Shown: positions 7,427 to 15,813, counted from the stretch's first letter. The stretch: DNA of 64,000 nt from an uncultured Bacteroidota bacterium (GCA_902826215.1 CADEDY010000002.1:272824-336823), one strand, 5' to 3'. The notes: generated by a model not told the origin, from the sequence alone. Numbers and translations are program-made.

Positions 7427-9561
7427 TCGAGCGTTTCCAGTACGATAACCGCATCGTCAAGAATTTCCTTTTCGTCACCATCCTTTGGGGCTTGGTCGGC
7501 ATGTTGGTGGGCCTCACCGCCGCCATTCAATTGATCGCGCCTTCGTGGAATTTCGCCGACTGGGGCAGCTTCGGTCGTCTACGTCCGTTGCACACGAACG
7601 CGGTGATCTTCGCCTTCGTGGGCAACGCCATTTTCGCGGGCGCTTACTACAGCCTGCAACGCTTGCTGAAGACCCGCATGTTCAGCGATGTGCTGAGCTC
7701 CATCCATTTCTGGGGCTGGCAGTTGATCATCGTTGCGGCAGCCATCACTCTACCGTTGGGGATGACCACCGGCAAGGAGTACGCGGAACTCGAGTGGCCC
7801 ATCGATATCGCCATCACCTTGATCTGGGTGGTCTTCGGCATCAACATGATGGGTACGATCATCAAGCGTCGTGAGCGGCACTTGTACGTCGCGATCTGGT
7901 TCTACATCGCCACCTGGGTCACCGTGGCCATGCTCCACATCGTCAACAGCATCGAACTACCGATCTCGCTCACCAAGAGCTACAGTTGGTATGCCGGTGT
8001 GCAGGATGCACTCGTGCAATGGTGGTATGGGCATAACGCGGTGGCCTTCTTCCTCACCACGCCTTTCCTAGGGTTGATGTACTACTTCCTGCCCAAGGCA
8101 GCGAACAGGCCTGTATACAGTTACAAGCTCTCGGTGATCCACTTCTGGTCCTTGATCTTCCTCTACATCTGGGCTGGCCCGCACCATCTCCTCTACAGCG
8201 CCCTGCCCGACTGGGCACAGTCGCTCGGCACGGTGTTCAGCATCATGCTCATCGCACCGAGCTGGGGTGGTATGCTGAACGGCCTGCTTACGCTCCGTGG
8301 GGCATGGGACCGTGTCCGCGAGGATCCTGTTCTGAAGTTCTTCGTGGTGGCTGTTACGTGTTATGGCATGGCCACCTTGGAAGGTCCTCTCCTCAGCCTG
8401 AAGTCGATCAATGCGATCGCGCACTTCACGGACTGGATCATCGCGCACGTCCACATCGGCGGCATCGGTTGGAACGGCTTCATGATCTTCGGAATGGTGT
8501 ACTGGTTGGTGCCCCGCATGTATGGCACCAAGCTGCACTCCGTGAAGCTCGCGAATGCGCACTTCTGGTTGGGCACGTTGGGTATCATCCTGTATGCGGT
8601 GCCCTTGTACTTCGCCGGCTTCTTCCAAAGCCTGATGTGGAAGCAGTTCACACCGGATGGTTTCTTGGTGTATCCGAACTTCCTGGATACGCTGTTGGAG
8701 ATCCGGACCGCGTACATCTTGCGGGTGATCGGCGGAAGCGTCTACATCACTGGTGTGCTGCTCATGATCTACAATGTGCGCAAGACCGTTTTAGCCGGAA
8801 AGCTGATCGCCAACGAGGACGCCGAAGCTCCCCCCTTGGAGAAGTTGGTGGTCGCAAAGGAGAGCGGTCACTGGCACCGTTGGATCGAGCGTCGTCCTAT
8901 TCAGATGCTCGTGGTCAGCTTGGTCGTGGTGGCGATCGGTGGGTTGCTCGAACTGGTTCCCACGTTCCTCGTGAAGAGCAACATTCCTACGATCAGCAGC
9001 GTGAAGCCCTACACACCGCTTGAACTGCAAGGAAGGGACATCTACGTTCGGGAAGGATGTTACACCTGCCACAGCCAGATGGTGCGCCCCTTCCGCAGTG
9101 AAACGGAACGCTACGGCGAGTATGCCAAGGCCGGCGAGTTCGTGTACGATCATCCGTTCCAATGGGGCAGCAAGCGCACGGGTCCGGATCTGTTACGTGT
9201 GGGTGGCAAGTATCCGCACAGCTGGCATTACTACCACATGTATGACCCCACGAGCATGAGCCCGGGTTCGTTGATGCCGGCTTATACCCACCTGTTCGAG
9301 GACGCACTGGATACCACGACGACGCGCAGCAAGATCGAGGCGATGCGCACCATGGGTGTGCCGTATGCCGAAGGATCTCCAGCGCTTGCGAACGCCGACC
9401 TACAAGCCCAAAGCGAAGGCATCGTCGCTGGGTTGAAGAAGGACGGGATCGATGCATCGGCCGATCTGGAGATCATCGCGCTCATCGCCTATCTCCAACG
9501 CGTGGGTACCGATATCAAAGCAAAGCCTGCACCGGTTGCCGTTGCCGACGCAGCCAAGTGA
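7423..9561 (+). CDS. ccoNO: Fused cbb3 cytochrome c oxidase subunits I and II (CcoN-CcoO)
   Basis: A 712-residue fusion. Residues 1 to about 470 are the 12-helix catalytic haem-copper subunit CcoN, with haem and CuB histidines in RPLHTN, GHNAVAF, GPHHLLY and HVHIG (His342, His344). After a linker and one helix near 490-510, residues 520-712 form the monohaem c subunit CcoO, with the haem motif CYTCH at 546-550 and the family sequence SQMVRPFRSETERYGEY. The enzyme reduces O2 to water at low oxygen and pumps protons. The fusion is common in Bacteroidota, while Proteobacteria have separate genes. It is the core of the operon from ccoS to the SafE-type gene. Confidence 0.96.
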   Translation: MIERFQYDNRIVKNFLFVTILWGLVGMLVGLTAAIQLIAPSWNFADWGSFGRLRPLHTNAVIFAFVGNAIFAGAYYSLQRLLKTRMFSDVLSSIHFWGWQLIIVAAAITLPLGMTTGKEYAELEWPIDIAITLIWVVFGINMMGTIIKRRERHLYVAIWFYIATWVTVAMLHIVNSIELPISLTKSYSWYAGVQDALVQWWYGHNAVAFFLTTPFLGLMYYFLPKAANRPVYSYKLSVIHFWSLIFLYIWAGPHHLLYSALPDWAQSLGTVFSIMLIAPSWGGMLNGLLTLRGAWDRVREDPVLKFFVVAVTCYGMATLEGPLLSLKSINAIAHFTDWIIAHVHIGGIGWNGFMIFGMVYWLVPRMYGTKLHSVKLANAHFWLGTLGIILYAVPLYFAGFFQSLMWKQFTPDGFLVYPNFLDTLLEIRTAYILRVIGGSVYITGVLLMIYNVRKTVLAGKLIANEDAEAPPLEKLVVAKESGHWHRWIERRPIQMLVVSLVVVAIGGLLELVPTFLVKSNIPTISSVKPYTPLELQGRDIYVREGCYTCHSQMVRPFRSETERYGEYAKAGEFVYDHPFQWGSKRTGPDLLRVGGKYPHSWHYYHMYDPTSMSPGSLMPAYTHLFEDALDTTTTRSKIEAMRTMGVPYAEGSPALANADLQAQSEGIVAGLKKDGIDASADLEIIALIAYLQRVGTDIKAKPAPVAVADAAK

Positions 9562-9573
9562 TCGACCGAAGCG

Positions 9574-9777
9574 ATGTTGAAGTTCATCAAACACCACATG
9601 GATACGATCTCCGGGATAGGTATCTACCCGGTGATCTCCTTCGTCCTGTTCTTCTCCTTCTTCCTTGGCATGTTGTGGTGGATCCGGTCGGTGAGCAAAG
9701 GACACATCGCTCACATGACGGCTTTGCCCCTCGTCGAGGATCTCAACACAAACGACAGCGTTCACCATGCGAACTGA
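9574..9777 (+). CDS. ccoQ: cbb3 oxidase small subunit CcoQ-like
   Basis: A 67-residue protein with an amphipathic start (MLKFIKHHMDTISGIGIYP), one hydrophobic segment (VISFVLFFSFFLGMLWWI, about residues 20-37) and a polar tail. Size, single helix and position between ccoO and ccoP identify it as the CcoQ/FixQ subunit, which stabilises the oxidase complex. Its sequence is weakly conserved, so context carries much of the call. Its last codons overlap the ccoP start by 11 bases. Confidence 0.82.
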   Translation: MLKFIKHHMDTISGIGIYPVISFVLFFSFFLGMLWWIRSVSKGHIAHMTALPLVEDLNTNDSVHHAN

Positions 9778-10942
9778 TCGGATCAACCTCTTCAAGCCAG
9801 TCAGGAATTTGCTGGCCCTATTGGCGCTCGCGCCACTGACCTTGCATGCGCAGACCACCGCTGCACCAGTGGAGCCACTCGTGCAAGTGGATACCAGCTT
9901 GATCTATGCGCTGATCGCATTGGCGGTCGTGCAAGTGATCTTCATCCTTGCCATGGCCGGGATCATGCGCACGATGGCTGGGCCAGGTGCATGGGCGAAG
10001 TGGTTGGCAGGAAAGGGAAAGGCAGCCGTGTTGGTGCCGGTCCTGTTCCTGGTTTCGCAACACGCCGATGCGCAAGCCTATGTTCCAGAGGATACGCCCA
10101 TCAACAACTATGCGATGTTCTGGTGGCTGGTCGGGATCAATGTCTTCCTCTTCATTTTCGTCCTGGCACAGATCAATGTGCTCCGGAGTCTGACGCGAGC
10201 GATCACCGGGGCAGATGCCAAGGAAGCCGAACAGGAACCGGCGAAAGGTCCGACCTGGGTCGATAAGGTCTTGATGCGGTTGACCCGTCAAGTGGCCGTG
10301 GAGAAGGAGCAGGACATCCTGATGCATCACGAGTACGATGGGATCCGGGAACTGGACAACGTGCTTCCGCCATGGTGGTTGTGGTTGTTCTACTTCACCA
10401 TCGCTTGGGGCGTGGTATACCTGATCAATGTCCATGTGATCAATGTGGTGCCAGATCAGAAGACCGAGTACGCGCAGGAGATGGAACAGGCCAGGGTCGA
10501 CGTGGCGGCATATATGGCGACGTTGAAGAATTCCGTCGATGAGAACAACGTGACCCGGACGGATGACCCTTCGGTGATCGCGAACGGGAAGGCCATTTTC
10601 ACGCAGTACTGCACGCCGTGCCATGGTCCCGATGCCGCAGGTTCCGAAACCTCTGTGGGCCCGAACCTCACGGATGCCTATTGGTTGCATGGTGGCGATG
10701 TGAAGGACATCTTCAAGACGGTGAAGTACGGCGTCCCAGAGAAGGGCATGATCAGCTGGAAGGCACAGATCAAGCCGGTGGAGATCGCCGCAGTGGTCAA
10801 CTACATACTCACGCTCAAAGGCACCGGTGGTCCCACGCAGAAAGCTCCGCAGGGTGACCTGTGGACGGGCGGTGGATCGGGGGAGGCACCAACGGATTCC
10901 GTCACTACCGCTATCGATACCACGCGCATGGCGGCCCGCTGA
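9767..10942 (+). CDS. ccoP: cbb3 oxidase subunit III (CcoP), one c-type haem
   Basis: A 391-residue membrane-anchored cytochrome c that passes electrons to the oxidase core. The N-terminus is signal-like (LLALLALAPLTLHAQ), followed by hydrophobic segments near 45-65, 85-100, 115-135 and 205-225. The motif DGIRELDNVLPPWWLWLFY is the CcoP N-terminal signature. Only one haem motif, CTPCH at 282-286, is present, with the usual Met-ligand region later (KGMISW). Proteobacterial CcoP has two haems, so this is the longer, monohaem Bacteroidota form. The stop overlaps the ccoG start (TGATG). Confidence 0.93.
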   Translation: MRTDRINLFKPVRNLLALLALAPLTLHAQTTAAPVEPLVQVDTSLIYALIALAVVQVIFILAMAGIMRTMAGPGAWAKWLAGKGKAAVLVPVLFLVSQHADAQAYVPEDTPINNYAMFWWLVGINVFLFIFVLAQINVLRSLTRAITGADAKEAEQEPAKGPTWVDKVLMRLTRQVAVEKEQDILMHHEYDGIRELDNVLPPWWLWLFYFTIAWGVVYLINVHVINVVPDQKTEYAQEMEQARVDVAAYMATLKNSVDENNVTRTDDPSVIANGKAIFTQYCTPCHGPDAAGSETSVGPNLTDAYWLHGGDVKDIFKTVKYGVPEKGMISWKAQIKPVEIAAVVNYILTLKGTGGPTQKAPQGDLWTGGGSGEAPTDSVTTAIDTTRMAAR

Positions 10943-12396
10943 TGGCGCCACAACCAGAGCATATCAAGCGGGATAGCGCGGCGAAAGGAGCCGTTCGTGA
11001 CGAGAGCTATCGCGATGCGATCAGCACGGTCGATAAGCAAGGGAAACGTGTTTGGGTGTATCCGAAGAAGCCCTCCGGCAAATTCACCCGGTGGCGCCAA
11101 TGGTTCGGCTATTCCTTGCTGACGCTGCTCTTCGTTGGTCCGTTCATCCGGATCAGCGGTGAGCCACTGTTGATGATCAACCTCGTGGAGCGGCGTTTCG
11201 TCTTCTTCGGTCAGGTGTTCTGGCCACAGGACTTCTTGATCTTCGTTCTGGGGATCCTCACCTTCATCATTTTCGTAGCGCTGTTCACCGTTGCATTCGG
11301 TCGGCTTTTCTGTGGTTGGGCCTGCCCACAAACGGTGTTCATGGAGATGGTCTTCCGCCGCATCGAGTATGCCATCGAAGGCGATTGGAAGCAGCAACAA
11401 GCGCTCAACAAGGGGCCGATGACCAATACGAAGATCGGGAAGAAGACCCTGAAGCATGCGATCTTCTTCACGATCAGCTTTCTGATCGGGAACTTGTTCC
11501 TCATGTACATCATCGGTAGCGATAGCGTGATCCGCATCGTGCGCGAACCGATGTCGCACCATTGGGGCGGCTTGCTCGCCATGGGTGTTTTCAGTGGCGT
11601 GTTCTATGGGAATTTCGCCTTCTTCCGCGAGCAGGCCTGCACCACGGTATGTCCATACGGGCGCTTGCAAGGGGTGCTCCTCGACCGCAAGAGCATCGTC
11701 ATCGCGTATGATCGTGTGCGTGGTGAAGTGCGTAGTTTATTCCGCAAGGGAGAGGATCGCGCAGCAGTGGACAAGGGTGATTGCATCGATTGCCACGCAT
11801 GCGTGCACGTATGTCCCACCGGGATCGATATCCGGAACGGTACCCAACTGGAGTGTGTGAACTGCACGGCCTGTATCGATGCCTGCGATCACATGATGAC
11901 GAGCGTTGGACTGCCGACGGGCTTGATCCGTTATGCCAGCGAAGAGGAGATCACGGACAAGAGGCCGTTCCGCTTCAATGCCCGAATGAAGGCGTACAGC
12001 GTTGTGCTCCTTGTCCTCGTTGGTGCACTGACCACCTTGATCCTGATGCGTACCGACACGGAGACCACCATCCTGCGCACACCGGGTATGCTCTACCAAA
12101 CGCGTGAGGACGGTCGGATCAGCAACTTGTACGCGATCAAGACCGTGAACAAAACACCGTACGACCTGCCCCTGCGGTTGGAGTTGATGAACGTAGAGGG
12201 CGAAGTGGAACTGATCGGCAGAACGCTCGACCTGAAGGGCGGTGAACTAGGGCGAGGTGAAGCCTTCATCATCCTGGACAAGGACCAGCTCAACGGCATG
12301 AAGACGAAGGTCGTCGTCGGCATCTACAGCGGCGATGAATTGTTGGAGGAAGTAAGCACCTCCTTCGTTGGACCCATCAATACCACGAAGAAATGA
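10942..12396 (+). CDS. ccoG: Cytochrome c oxidase accessory protein CcoG (FixG)
   Basis: A 484-residue polytopic membrane protein with ferredoxin-type iron-sulfur sites, which reduces copper for cbb3 assembly. The start is the ATG overlapping the ccoP stop; the longer frame adds 27 residues from the ccoP coding sequence. Visible motifs are FCGWACPQTVF and CTTVCPYGRLQG in the membrane part, then two 4Fe-4S motifs CIDCHACVHVCP and CVNCTACIDACD. The C-terminal Ig-like domain begins after the last helix, near residue 370. The next gene starts inside the stop codon (ATGA). Confidence 0.95.
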   Translation: MAPQPEHIKRDSAAKGAVRDESYRDAISTVDKQGKRVWVYPKKPSGKFTRWRQWFGYSLLTLLFVGPFIRISGEPLLMINLVERRFVFFGQVFWPQDFLIFVLGILTFIIFVALFTVAFGRLFCGWACPQTVFMEMVFRRIEYAIEGDWKQQQALNKGPMTNTKIGKKTLKHAIFFTISFLIGNLFLMYIIGSDSVIRIVREPMSHHWGGLLAMGVFSGVFYGNFAFFREQACTTVCPYGRLQGVLLDRKSIVIAYDRVRGEVRSLFRKGEDRAAVDKGDCIDCHACVHVCPTGIDIRNGTQLECVNCTACIDACDHMMTSVGLPTGLIRYASEEEITDKRPFRFNARMKAYSVVLLVLVGALTTLILMRTDTETTILRTPGMLYQTREDGRISNLYAIKTVNKTPYDLPLRLELMNVEGEVELIGRTLDLKGGELGRGEAFIILDKDQLNGMKTKVVVGIYSGDELLEEVSTSFVGPINTTKK

Positions 12397-12824
12397 ATTG
12401 GGGAAAAGGACTGGCTCTGGCGCTGATCGCCTTCGCAGGCATGATGGCTTGGTTCGTGGTGATGGCCTCGCGCAATCCATCACCGTTGGTCACGGAAGAG
12501 TACTATGAAAAGGAACTGGTTTTCCAAGAGCGCATCGATCACACGCAGCGTGCGAATGCACTTTCCAAGCCCGTTCAATTCGACGTCACTGCGGAGCACC
12601 TTCGCTTGCAGTTCCCCGAAGAGTTCCACGGGAAAGCCATCACCGGTGAGTTGACCCTTCTGCGACCCAACGACCCACGTGCCGATCAGGTGATCGCCGT
12701 GAACTCGAACGGTGTTTTCGAACGTAGCGCCATGGCTCTTTGGCCGGGACGATACAATGTGTCGTTGGAGTGGACCGTGGATGGTGCGCGCTACTTCACC
12801 GAAGAGAAGCTGGTGGTGCAATGA
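12393..12824 (+). CDS. ccoH: FixH/CcoH family assembly protein
   Basis: A 143-residue protein with one N-terminal membrane helix (LALALIAFAGMMAWFVVMA) followed by NPSPLVTEEYYEKELVFQERIDHTQRA split over residues 28-54, the FixH signature, and a small beta-rich periplasmic domain ending in WTVDGARYFTEEKLVVQ. FixH is needed for assembly or stability of cbb3 oxidase. It overlaps ccoG upstream and the next gene downstream by ATGA, so all three are translationally coupled. Confidence 0.88.
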   Translation: MNWGKGLALALIAFAGMMAWFVVMASRNPSPLVTEEYYEKELVFQERIDHTQRANALSKPVQFDVTAEHLRLQFPEEFHGKAITGELTLLRPNDPRADQVIAVNSNGVFERSAMALWPGRYNVSLEWTVDGARYFTEEKLVVQ

Positions 12825-13525
12825 ACCCGATGCTCGCGGCGGCTTTCGTGCTCGGCGTTGCGGGTAGCGCCCATTGCATCGGGATGTGCGGCCCCATCGC
12901 CTTGGCGGTGCCGTCCCCTTCGCCACGATGGAGTGCGCGTCTTTGGTCCACGTTGATCCTGAACAGCGGCAGGCTTTTCACTTATGCCATGCTCGGTGTT
13001 GCTTTCGGCGCATTCGGTGCCGGATTGCGCTTGGCCGGACTCCAACAAGGGGTTTCCATCGTTGCGGGTGTGGTGCTTCTGCTATCCGTTGCATTGCCGG
13101 GCATGCTTGAACGGTGGCTTCCCCAAGGCCGACTATCGGTGTTCATCGGTCGTTTGCGCAGCATCCTCGGCAGGAACCTGCGTCGAACGGCGCCCGAAGC
13201 CTTGTTCTTTTCTGGAGCACTCAACGGCTTGTTGCCCTGTGGTCTGGTGTATGCTGCCGCCATCGGTTCAACGGCAACGGGTACCCTCAGCGCTGGTGTC
13301 GCTTTCATGGTCGCATTCGGCCTCGGTACATGGCCAGCGTTGATCGCTTTGCGCATGGGCGGATCACTACTGGCAACTGATGTTCGACAGCTTCTTCGCA
13401 AAGCATCACCGTACCTTGTGAGTGCCGTGGCGTTGCTGATGATCCTCCGTGGTCTCGAACTTGGAATTCCCTTCGTGAGCCCCGGAGCGATCACGCAGCC
13501 TCTGCAAGCAACGGCCTGTCATTGA
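12821..13525 (+). CDS. SafE/TauE-type membrane protein of the cbb3 cluster
   Basis: A 234-residue inner-membrane protein starting at the ATG that overlaps the ccoH stop. It shows the duplicated signature of the sulfite-exporter TauE/SafE (UreH-like) family: GVAGSAHCIGMCGPIALAV near the N-terminus and LNGLLPCGLVYAAAIGS in the second half, each with a Cys in the membrane. Proteins of this type close cbb3 operons in many Bacteroidota and are thought to help copper delivery; the Cys/Met-containing motifs agree with metal handling, but transport of copper is inference. Confidence 0.87.
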   Translation: MNPMLAAAFVLGVAGSAHCIGMCGPIALAVPSPSPRWSARLWSTLILNSGRLFTYAMLGVAFGAFGAGLRLAGLQQGVSIVAGVVLLLSVALPGMLERWLPQGRLSVFIGRLRSILGRNLRRTAPEALFFSGALNGLLPCGLVYAAAIGSTATGTLSAGVAFMVAFGLGTWPALIALRMGGSLLATDVRQLLRKASPYLVSAVALLMILRGLELGIPFVSPGAITQPLQATACH

Positions 13526-13549
13526 ACCCAACTCAACATTCCGAAGAAC

Positions 13550-13945
13550 ATGACCACCTCAACCGTCAAACGGGTCCACATTGGCGACCTCCACAACGAC
13601 CACAAGCTCTGGCTCAACACCCTCGATTTCTGCAAGCAGGAGATCGATATCCTGGAGCACCGCATGGAAGAGATCGCGAAGCGCAACACGCACACGGATG
13701 TGATGGCCGAGCTGGAGCACTTCCAGAACCAATACATCCGCCAGCGCGAAGTGATCGACGAATTGCGTCACGAGCTCAAGCTGCACGAGAACGGCTTGGT
13801 CAAGGAGGCGTTGGATAACCCGGTCGCGATCGATCACCGTCTTTTCGGGGATCACACCGCGCACCGCGACGCCATGCATACGTTCGAAAAGCTGTACAGC
13901 GAGCTCAAGGCCGAGTTCATGCGCTGGCTTGCCAAACGCATGTGA
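13550..13945 (+). CDS. Conserved helical protein next to the cbb3 cluster, function unknown
   Basis: I do not recognise the family. The 131 residues are charged, without signal peptide or membrane helix. There are two long helical heptad-like stretches: WLNTLDFCKQEIDILEHRM continuing to about residue 50, and a second between residues 60 and 85. The C-terminal part contains HRLFGDHTAHRDAMHTFEKL. There are eleven histidines, several spaced as in helical metal sites, so a four-helix bundle binding metal is possible but unproven. It follows the SafE-type gene by 24 bases and precedes the regulator operon, so a link to the oxidase or its control is likely. Confidence 0.75.
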   Translation: MTTSTVKRVHIGDLHNDHKLWLNTLDFCKQEIDILEHRMEEIAKRNTHTDVMAELEHFQNQYIRQREVIDELRHELKLHENGLVKEALDNPVAIDHRLFGDHTAHRDAMHTFEKLYSELKAEFMRWLAKRM

Positions 13946-13985
13946 TCCTTGTCGCTTGCGATCGAGCGTATTTCTTGCGGTTCAC

Positions 13986-13997
13986 TGACGAAAGTCA
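13986..13997. promoter_or_regulatory. TGAC-N4-GTCA palindrome upstream of the cupin-kinase-regulator operon
   Basis: TGACGAAAGTCA has a 4-base centre like the palindromes at 4744 and 7168. Its centre (13991.5) lies 30 bases before a perfect -7 element at 14021, which puts it at about -41 from the expected transcription start. That is the classical class II activator position for Crp/Fnr proteins. Confidence 0.65.
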
Positions 13998-14020
13998 CCC
14001 GGCAGGCTTGGTTGCTCCGC

Positions 14021-14028
14021 TAGGTTTG
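14021..14028 (+). promoter_or_regulatory. -7 promoter element of the cupin-kinase-regulator operon
   Basis: TAGGTTTG matches the Bacteroidota consensus TAnnTTTG exactly, 22 bases before the ATG at 14051. No TTG word is evident at the usual -33 spacing, which fits an activator-dependent promoter using the palindrome at 13986. Confidence 0.7.
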
Positions 14029-14050
14029 CCGAAGCCATTGCGCTTCGCGA

Positions 14051-14569
14051 ATGACAATTGCGGAACCCATTCATACCATCGGAGAACTTCTACGGGAGTT
14101 GCTGCGTCAGCGTGATGTGAACGTCTATCCAAGACTATTGGAACGGTATGCTGTTCCCGGCCACGATCTGGAAGTCTACTTCCGTTGGAATACCCGGCAT
14201 TACACGCGCACCTGTATCCATCGCAACGAGGATCTGGAGCTGCTCGTGATCTGCTATGAACCCGGCCAGAGTACGAGCATACACGACTTCAATAGCCAGT
14301 CCGCGTGGGTGTATCCATTAGTGGGCGAAGTGGTCGAAGAACGATTCGAACTGAGGCCGGACGGTAACCTGCAGCGCACGAACGAGGTCCAACTGAGTGC
14401 GGGCGATAGTGGGTGCTTCACGAGCAACAAGGGGATCCATCGTTTCAGTAACCGGGGTACCGAGCGCGCCGTAACGCTGAACCTTTACGCCAAGCCAATG
14501 AGCCAGTGGCGGGTATATGATGAACGAACCGGTAATGCCACGCTTTCACCTGCGGGACCTCCGCGATGA
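14051..14569 (+). CDS. Cysteine-dioxygenase-like cupin protein
   Basis: A 172-residue cytosolic cupin. Residues 60-155 align with cysteine dioxygenase (CDO): ELLVICYEPGQSTSIHDF, WVYPLVGEVVEERFEL, then GIHRFSN and AVTLNLYAKPM. CDO oxidises cysteine to cysteine sulfinate with O2. CDO iron is held by three histidines, two of them in an HDH motif. Here that motif reads H78-D79-F80, so one ligand is Phe, while the later one (His130) is kept. Either activity differs or the iron site is altered. The gene is first in an operon with the kinase (ATGA overlap) and lies behind the palindrome at 13986, suggesting a redox or thiol role in the signalling unit rather than catabolism. Confidence 0.72.
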   Translation: MTIAEPIHTIGELLRELLRQRDVNVYPRLLERYAVPGHDLEVYFRWNTRHYTRTCIHRNEDLELLVICYEPGQSTSIHDFNSQSAWVYPLVGEVVEERFELRPDGNLQRTNEVQLSAGDSGCFTSNKGIHRFSNRGTERAVTLNLYAKPMSQWRVYDERTGNATLSPAGPPR

Positions 14570-15813
14570 ACAAGGTCGATAACTTGGCGCCCATGGAAGT
14601 GGAAGGTCGCCCGGAGCAGGTCTTGGATATCGCTCGCGTTTGCGAACTCCTTTTCACAACTGCTGCTGAAGGACTTGTCGTGGTGGATGTGCAGGGTCGC
14701 ATTCTCATGCACAACCCCCGGCTCAGTGCGTTGTTCGGATACGGCGAGGGTGAACTCAATGGCCGATCCGTGGATGAGCTCTTGCCGAATGCCTTACGCG
14801 ACCGACATACCGTGCACCGTGCCGCGTATAACAAGCAACCCGTGCAACGTAGCATGGGCATCAACATGGGGTTGCTCGGCCAGCGGAAGAACGGGGATGT
14901 GTTCGCAGTGGAGGTGAGCCTCAATCATTTCAGCGTGGATGGAACCCTCTATGTGATGGGACTGGTTTCCGATATCACCTTGCGCAAGCAAGCAGAAGAT
15001 GCCTTGCTTCGAACGAACTTGGAGCTGGAAGAACGTGTGGAGCAGCGAACGGCCGAGTTGAAGGCCGCCGAGCGAAGTGTGCGTGAAGCCTTGGAAAAGG
15101 AACGGGAGCTGCATCAATTGAAGAGCCGCTTCGTGGCGATGGCGAGCCATGAGTTCCGCACCCCGCTGAGCACCATCATGAGCAGTGTGGATCTCATCGG
15201 GCGCTATACCGATGGACAAGAGAAAGTGGATAAGCATGTAGCGCGCATCCGCAACAAAGTGCGCGAGCTCACCTCGATGCTGAACGAGTTCCTCTCCTTG
15301 GAGCGGATCGAGCAGGGTCAGGTCAGGGTGGCTCCAGTGGAAGTGGATATCGTGGATCGGTGCATCGAACTCATCGAAGAACTTCGTGGATTGGCGAAAC
15401 CCGGTCAGTCCATCGACTATGATCATGGTGGCGACGAACGCACTGTGACAATGGATAGCCAGATGATCGGTCAGGTCATCACCAATCTGGTCTCCAATGC
15501 GGTGAAGTATTCGCCTGAGGATGCTTCCATTTCCCTACGCACCAACATTCAGAACGGGGTTCTGGACATCGTTGTTCGTGATCAAGGCATGGGCATTTCG
15601 AAGGAGGATCAACAACACCTTTTCGAACGCTTCTTCCGCGGTAGCAATGTCATGACCATCCAAGGTACCGGGCTCGGATTGAACATCGTGAAGCGCTACC
15701 TCGAACTGATGCAAGGGACGATCGAATTCACCAGTGAACCCGGGAACACCGTTTTCAGCGTCACCCTGCCGCAGCACGTGCCTGCTTCACCCAACGAACC
15801 GATGAACGGATGA
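14566..15813 (+). CDS. PAS-domain sensor histidine kinase, FixL-like
   Basis: A 415-residue soluble kinase with no membrane helix. Order: PAS domain about residues 25-140, coiled-coil linker 140-185, HisKA domain with SHEFRTP and phospho-acceptor His195, then HATPase_c with QVITNLVSNAVKYS, DQGMGI and GTGLGLNIV. The PAS F-helix reads RDRHTVHRAAY with His81 in the register of the haem ligand of rhizobial FixL, followed by GQRKNGDVFAVEVSL. Haem binding is possible but not established, since many PAS domains share this wording. It overlaps the cupin gene upstream (ATGA) and the response regulator downstream (15810-15813), so the kinase-regulator pairing is firm. Confidence 0.9.
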   Translation: MNKVDNLAPMEVEGRPEQVLDIARVCELLFTTAAEGLVVVDVQGRILMHNPRLSALFGYGEGELNGRSVDELLPNALRDRHTVHRAAYNKQPVQRSMGINMGLLGQRKNGDVFAVEVSLNHFSVDGTLYVMGLVSDITLRKQAEDALLRTNLELEERVEQRTAELKAAERSVREALEKERELHQLKSRFVAMASHEFRTPLSTIMSSVDLIGRYTDGQEKVDKHVARIRNKVRELTSMLNEFLSLERIEQGQVRVAPVEVDIVDRCIELIEELRGLAKPGQSIDYDHGGDERTVTMDSQMIGQVITNLVSNAVKYSPEDASISLRTNIQNGVLDIVVRDQGMGISKEDQQHLFERFFRGSNVMTIQGTGLGLNIVKRYLELMQGTIEFTSEPGNTVFSVTLPQHVPASPNEPMNG

